64,000 nt of DNA. Source: Bacillota bacterium. Its GTDB lineage: Bacteria > Bacillota > Clostridia > Lachnospirales > Lachnospiraceae. The DNA lies in contig JAEWMB010000020.1 of assembly GCA_023457255.1 (NCBI GenBank), positions 310,001-374,000 of the forward strand, in the 5' to 3' direction. Each line of letters opens with the position of its first letter. The stretch's first letter is position 1. The translations under genes and the position numbers were made by a program. The notes beneath the pieces are model-generated. The model made no database searches and was not told where the DNA came from. It saw only the letters and a program-made list of their open reading frames with translations. Positions 61,083 through 64,000 of this stretch are shown here, one piece after another.

Positions 61083-62423
61083 ATGTATGAAATTATCACA
61101 CCAAACAATCCCAATTACAGCTTGGCTCGGCTCATATGGAACCGTGCAATCGAGCGCTGCCCGGATGCGATTGCATACTGCAAATCCTATTCGGAGGTTC
61201 AGCAGGCAGTTCAAACCGCCCGAAATTTAAAAAGAGACATCCGCATCCGCTCCGGAGGTCATAACTACGAAGGCTTTTGTACCGCTGACCAGAGTTTTAT
61301 AATTGATATCAGTGGTCTAAATGAGATGCACATCAATTACTCTAAAAATACAGTAACCGTTCAGGGCGGAGTGATTAACGCTCAGCTTTATAACTTTTTA
61401 GCCGTAAGAGGATTTCCGTTTCCGGGGGGAACCTGCCCTACCGTCTCCATCAGTGGTTTTACTTTAGGCGGCGGCTGGGGGTATACCGCAAGATATTTTG
61501 GACTTGGATGTGATAGTCTGCTGGAATGTAAGATGGTAGATTACAGTGGAAGGCTGTTAACCGCAAACGAAACTACGAATCCAGCGTTATTCTGGGCTTT
61601 AAGAGGCGCTGGTTCCGGTAATTTTGGAGTCGTTGTTGAATTTACCTTTCGATTACCGCCCCAAGCTGAAAATGTAACATTATTTGAAATCTATTACCCA
61701 AACCAAAGCAAAGAGCAACAGGTTAACTTCTTGACTACTTGGCAGTCTTTTATTACAAAGGCTACAAATAAAATTAATATGAATGGGGGTATCTATAATA
61801 CCGAAGAAGAAGGAATCTATAGTTATCTAAGAGGATTATTTATGGGAACTTTGGAGGAACTAGATTCTGTTCTTACCCCATTTTCCGTTCTGCCAGGCTA
61901 TTCTTTATCGACAAGATATACTTCATATCTAGAAGCTGTGAATCAGATTTTCTCCACATATCCGCCAAAGGAATATTTTAAATCAGGCGGTCGTTTCGTA
62001 ACAACGAATCTATCCAGACAATCCGTACAAAACCTAGTGGAGATCCTGTGGAAAGACCGCCCGAATGGCTCTTATTTAACTTCCATCAATGTATTTGGAA
62101 TGGGGGGCAGAATAAAAGATACCAGAACCGATGAAACGGCTTTTTACTTTCGCAATAGCAACTATATCTTGCAAACACAATCGGTATTTGAGAATAACCT
62201 CTACCGAAGAGAGAATGTAAATTTTGTAGTAGATAATTACCGCTATATCAAATCCATCACCAGCGGCTCCTATATTAATTTTCCATTCACACCACTGAAA
62301 AATTATATGACTGCTTACTATGGCGCACATGCACTTCAACTAGTCCATGTGAAACACTGCTATGATCCTTATAATGTATTTCATTTTGAACAAAGTATAC
62401 CCGAGAATATTTATTGTAATTAG
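61083..62423 (+). CDS. FAD-linked oxidoreductase of the berberine bridge enzyme family
   Basis: This 446-residue flavoprotein has an FAD_binding_4 domain with RSGGHNYEG (His60) and GGTCPTVSISG (Cys118), the two residues that bind FAD covalently in bicovalent family members. The C-terminal BBE motif is KHCYDPYNVFHFEQSIP. Such enzymes oxidise sugars or alkaloid-like alcohols with oxygen or other acceptors. The electron acceptor in an anaerobe is unclear. AAAGG lies about ten bases before MYEIIT; an ATG six codons earlier has no site. No partner gene is adjacent. Confidence 0.88.
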   Translation: MYEIITPNNPNYSLARLIWNRAIERCPDAIAYCKSYSEVQQAVQTARNLKRDIRIRSGGHNYEGFCTADQSFIIDISGLNEMHINYSKNTVTVQGGVINAQLYNFLAVRGFPFPGGTCPTVSISGFTLGGGWGYTARYFGLGCDSLLECKMVDYSGRLLTANETTNPALFWALRGAGSGNFGVVVEFTFRLPPQAENVTLFEIYYPNQSKEQQVNFLTTWQSFITKATNKINMNGGIYNTEEEGIYSYLRGLFMGTLEELDSVLTPFSVLPGYSLSTRYTSYLEAVNQIFSTYPPKEYFKSGGRFVTTNLSRQSVQNLVEILWKDRPNGSYLTSINVFGMGGRIKDTRTDETAFYFRNSNYILQTQSVFENNLYRRENVNFVVDNYRYIKSITSGSYINFPFTPLKNYMTAYYGAHALQLVHVKHCYDPYNVFHFEQSIPENIYCN

Positions 62424-62520
62424 CTTTTTCATGCTTCCTATATGAAGTTAGATATCAAATTCATCGATGGAATAAGGAATCTGTTTAATTGCTGAAAAAT
62501 CTCTATCTTGAAACCTAAAA

Positions 62521-62562
62521 AGAAGCAGAGACTCCCACATTCACCGCCGGAGCTCTGCTTCT
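62521..62562 (-). terminator. Intrinsic terminator of the deoxynucleoside kinase gene
   Basis: AGAAGCAGAG and CTCTGCTTCT, extended inward by CTCC/GGAG, make a long stem. On the minus strand TTCTTTTTAGG follows. Confidence 0.8.
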
Positions 62563-62565
62563 ATC

Positions 62566-63243
62566 TTATGTGAACCTTATTGCCTGTTTAACTTCGGTTC
62601 TTTGCTGTCTTAGCTTTTCTTCCACCTGTCTAATTACCTGTATACGGTCTTCTTCCTTATTCACAATGTCTGTATGATCCGTATCTATAATTAAGATATC
62701 ACTTGCCGTATAATAGTTCTGAACCCAATCATCGTAACCTTCCCAAAGAAAACGATAATAGTCTATCAAACTGCTATCTAGCTCAAACTCTCTTCCACGA
62801 AGTTGTATCCGTTTCATTACCGTCTCAAAACTTCCCTTTAGATAAATCATAAGATCAGGAGATTTTTTAGGCATTTCCTTTAACTCCTCCATCATGTTAT
62901 GAAGCAGCTTTTCATAAACCTCCATTTCCAGTTCCGAGATTCTGCCAAGTTCCATGTTCTTCTTAGCAAAATACCAATCCTCATAAATACTGCGGTCAAG
63001 TACATTATTTTGATTTGTAAACGCTTGTTTAATCGAACGAAACCTCGTATCCAAAAACCACAACTGAAGCAAAAAAGGATATCTTTTTTTCTGTATCTCT
63101 TCTTCACTGGAAGTATAAAACAACGGTAATATCTTATTTCCTTCCACACTTTCATAAAAAACATCGGTATGAAAATAATTACCAAGCATTGTTGCATAGC
63201 TTGTCTTTCCCAAACCTATCATTCCGCCAACTACAATCACCAC
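62566..63243 (-). CDS. Deoxynucleoside kinase
   Basis: This 225-residue kinase phosphorylates deoxynucleosides in salvage. The P-loop is VVVGGMIGLGKTSYA (the family form is GNIGSGKST). DRSIYEDWYFAKK matches the DRS motif of dNK/dGK enzymes, and YLKGSFETVMKRIQLRGREFE is the lid region with conserved arginines. The specificity (dA/dG versus dC) is not visible. The gene is a single unit with a strong terminator. Confidence 0.9.
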   Translation of the reverse strand: MVIVVGGMIGLGKTSYATMLGNYFHTDVFYESVEGNKILPLFYTSSEEEIQKKRYPFLLQLWFLDTRFRSIKQAFTNQNNVLDRSIYEDWYFAKKNMELGRISELEMEVYEKLLHNMMEELKEMPKKSPDLMIYLKGSFETVMKRIQLRGREFELDSSLIDYYRFLWEGYDDWVQNYYTASDILIIDTDHTDIVNKEEDRIQVIRQVEEKLRQQRTEVKQAIRFT

Positions 63244-63605
63244 GGTTCTCCCTTTCTATATAAAAACTGAATGAATTCTCTTCCCATATTACCATACCTT
63301 ATCCCAAAATAAAAGCTAAATAATACTATACTTAGATATTTTTCATTAACACCTACAAGATATAGTGTAATATGTTTTATCCCTTACATAGTCTACGAAA
63401 GAATTATACCATAAAAGTTTCCGTTCTCTATAGTAATCTATAGTAAATTTAATATTTTAAGTAAACTAATACGCAATTCATACTATAGTAATGACAGGGA
63501 AAAGCCCACTTTGCTGCCTCTCCCTGTCATATAAAAAGTAATTTTTATAAGTCACTGTTTTTGTAAGACTTCCGTGGTGACACTGTTTAAATTAGCTGCT
63601 AAAAG
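63244..63605. other. Spacer upstream of the deoxynucleoside kinase gene
   Basis: The 362 bases are AT-rich and contain no gene. A hairpin ATGACAGGGA/TCCCTGTCAT (63491-63500 and 63521-63530) lies 76 bases after the last gene of the window and probably ends it, although only a short T-rich sequence follows on that strand. Confidence 0.5.
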
Positions 63606-63998
63606 TTAACATTCCTCTGTAGATTCATAACGGATGCGAATCTGAGGTAAGCGAGACAATACCTGATAGGAATTAAGCATCCAATCCGCTTCCCCGGTAT
63701 TTTCATTTTCTCCGTTTGCAGGAGGTGCAAACATCGTTAATGATACTTCTTTCCCTTCTGAAATAGGTTTCTTCCAAAAGACCGGCATTAAATCAATACA
63801 GCTTACTCCAGGTGCTTTATAAAACCACATATCCTCAATGCACAACATAAGATTTAACCCTTTTAATTCTTCTTCAAAGTAAACTTCGAAGAATACCGGA
63901 TTCATTTCCAAAAGTACTGGCATCGTAATGCCATCTGAATCTTCACTTCCTCCCCAGCGTAGCTTTGCAGGAAGTTTCACTTCTTCTTTTCTTGTCAT
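63606..63998 (-). CDS. Unrecognised protein at the window edge
   Basis: The visible frame encodes 130 residues beginning MTRKEEVKLPAKLRWGG, and the ATG is two bases from the window end, so the ribosome site cannot be checked and the true start may lie outside. The sequence is acidic, with several aromatic residues (MWFYKAPG, YQVLSRLPQIRIRYES), and shows no signal peptide, membrane span or familiar motif. I do not recognise the family. The hairpin at 63491-63530 follows it. Confidence 0.5.
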   Translation of the reverse strand: MTRKEEVKLPAKLRWGGSEDSDGITMPVLLEMNPVFFEVYFEEELKGLNLMLCIEDMWFYKAPGVSCIDLMPVFWKKPISEGKEVSLTMFAPPANGENENTGEADWMLNSYQVLSRLPQIRIRYESTEEC

Positions 63999-64000
63999 TA

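Overview
The window looks like chromosome of a low-GC, anaerobic, endospore-forming Clostridia member, most likely a plant-polysaccharide-degrading Lachnospiraceae of the Lachnoclostridium (Clostridium) phytofermentans type. The evidence is an intact sigK, gpr and spoIIP, a CIRCE-controlled hrcA-grpE-dnaK-dnaJ cluster, class 1B pyrD/pyrK, a Firmicutes-type RNase J/IreB/RuvX neighbourhood, AGGAGG-type ribosome sites and AT-rich spacers. The species is inferred from gene content only.

Region 1 (1-16.1 kb) is an accessory glycan locus on the minus strand. A LacI-family regulator (14.7-15.8 kb) is followed by a promoter at about 14.33-14.36 kb. Downstream lie a lipoprotein GH26 beta-mannanase with a CBM35-like module, a DUF624 protein, a 1003-residue solute-binding protein fused to carbohydrate-binding-like modules, a first MalF/MalG-type permease pair, an extracytoplasmic NHL/TPR protein, a YIP1-family membrane protein, a DUF5696 protein, a second permease pair and the start of another lipoprotein. 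No transporter ATPase is present, so a shared ATPase elsewhere is implied. The genes probably act together in mannan or mannoside cleavage, capture and import.

Region 2 (16.2-26.6 kb) is mixed. It holds a NiaX-like vitamin transporter behind a perfect operator palindrome, queA, a SpoIID/LytB protein, a small membrane protein gene, lepB (signal peptidase I), an unannotated 49-residue membrane ORF, pyrE, pyrD and pyrK, a DUF3793 gene and an M23 peptidase.

Region 3 (26.7-36.1 kb) contains sigK, with no pro-sequence and a possible RBS-masking pseudoknot. It continues with the conserved U32 peptidase (trhP), O-methyltransferase (trmR), shortened MltG-like protein, rnj, fur-family, DUF1292, ruvX, ireB and mtaB series.

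Region 4 (36.3-53.6 kb) is housekeeping: an HPr/Crh-like protein without the phosphorylatable His, thiI, a cysteine desulfurase, rsmE, prmA, dnaJ, dnaK, grpE, hrcA, hemW, lepA, spoIIP, gpr and the oppositely oriented rpsT. A set of 64-66 bp tandem repeats carrying terminator-like hairpins separates dnaK from dnaJ.

Region 5 (53.6-64 kb) holds a GntR-ABC-permease operon with a palindrome over its -35 box, a Gfo/Idh/MocA oxidoreductase, a tandem HD-domain protein, a DUF1801-like protein, an acyl-CoA thioesterase, a berberine-bridge-like flavoprotein, a deoxynucleoside kinase and an unidentified gene at the edge.

No rRNA, tRNA, insertion sequence, prophage or CRISPR array was recognised. The best candidates for undescribed biology are the sigK leader, the dispersed double-hairpin repeat, the dnaK 3' repeats and the NHL/YIP1/DUF5696 surface module of the mannan locus.
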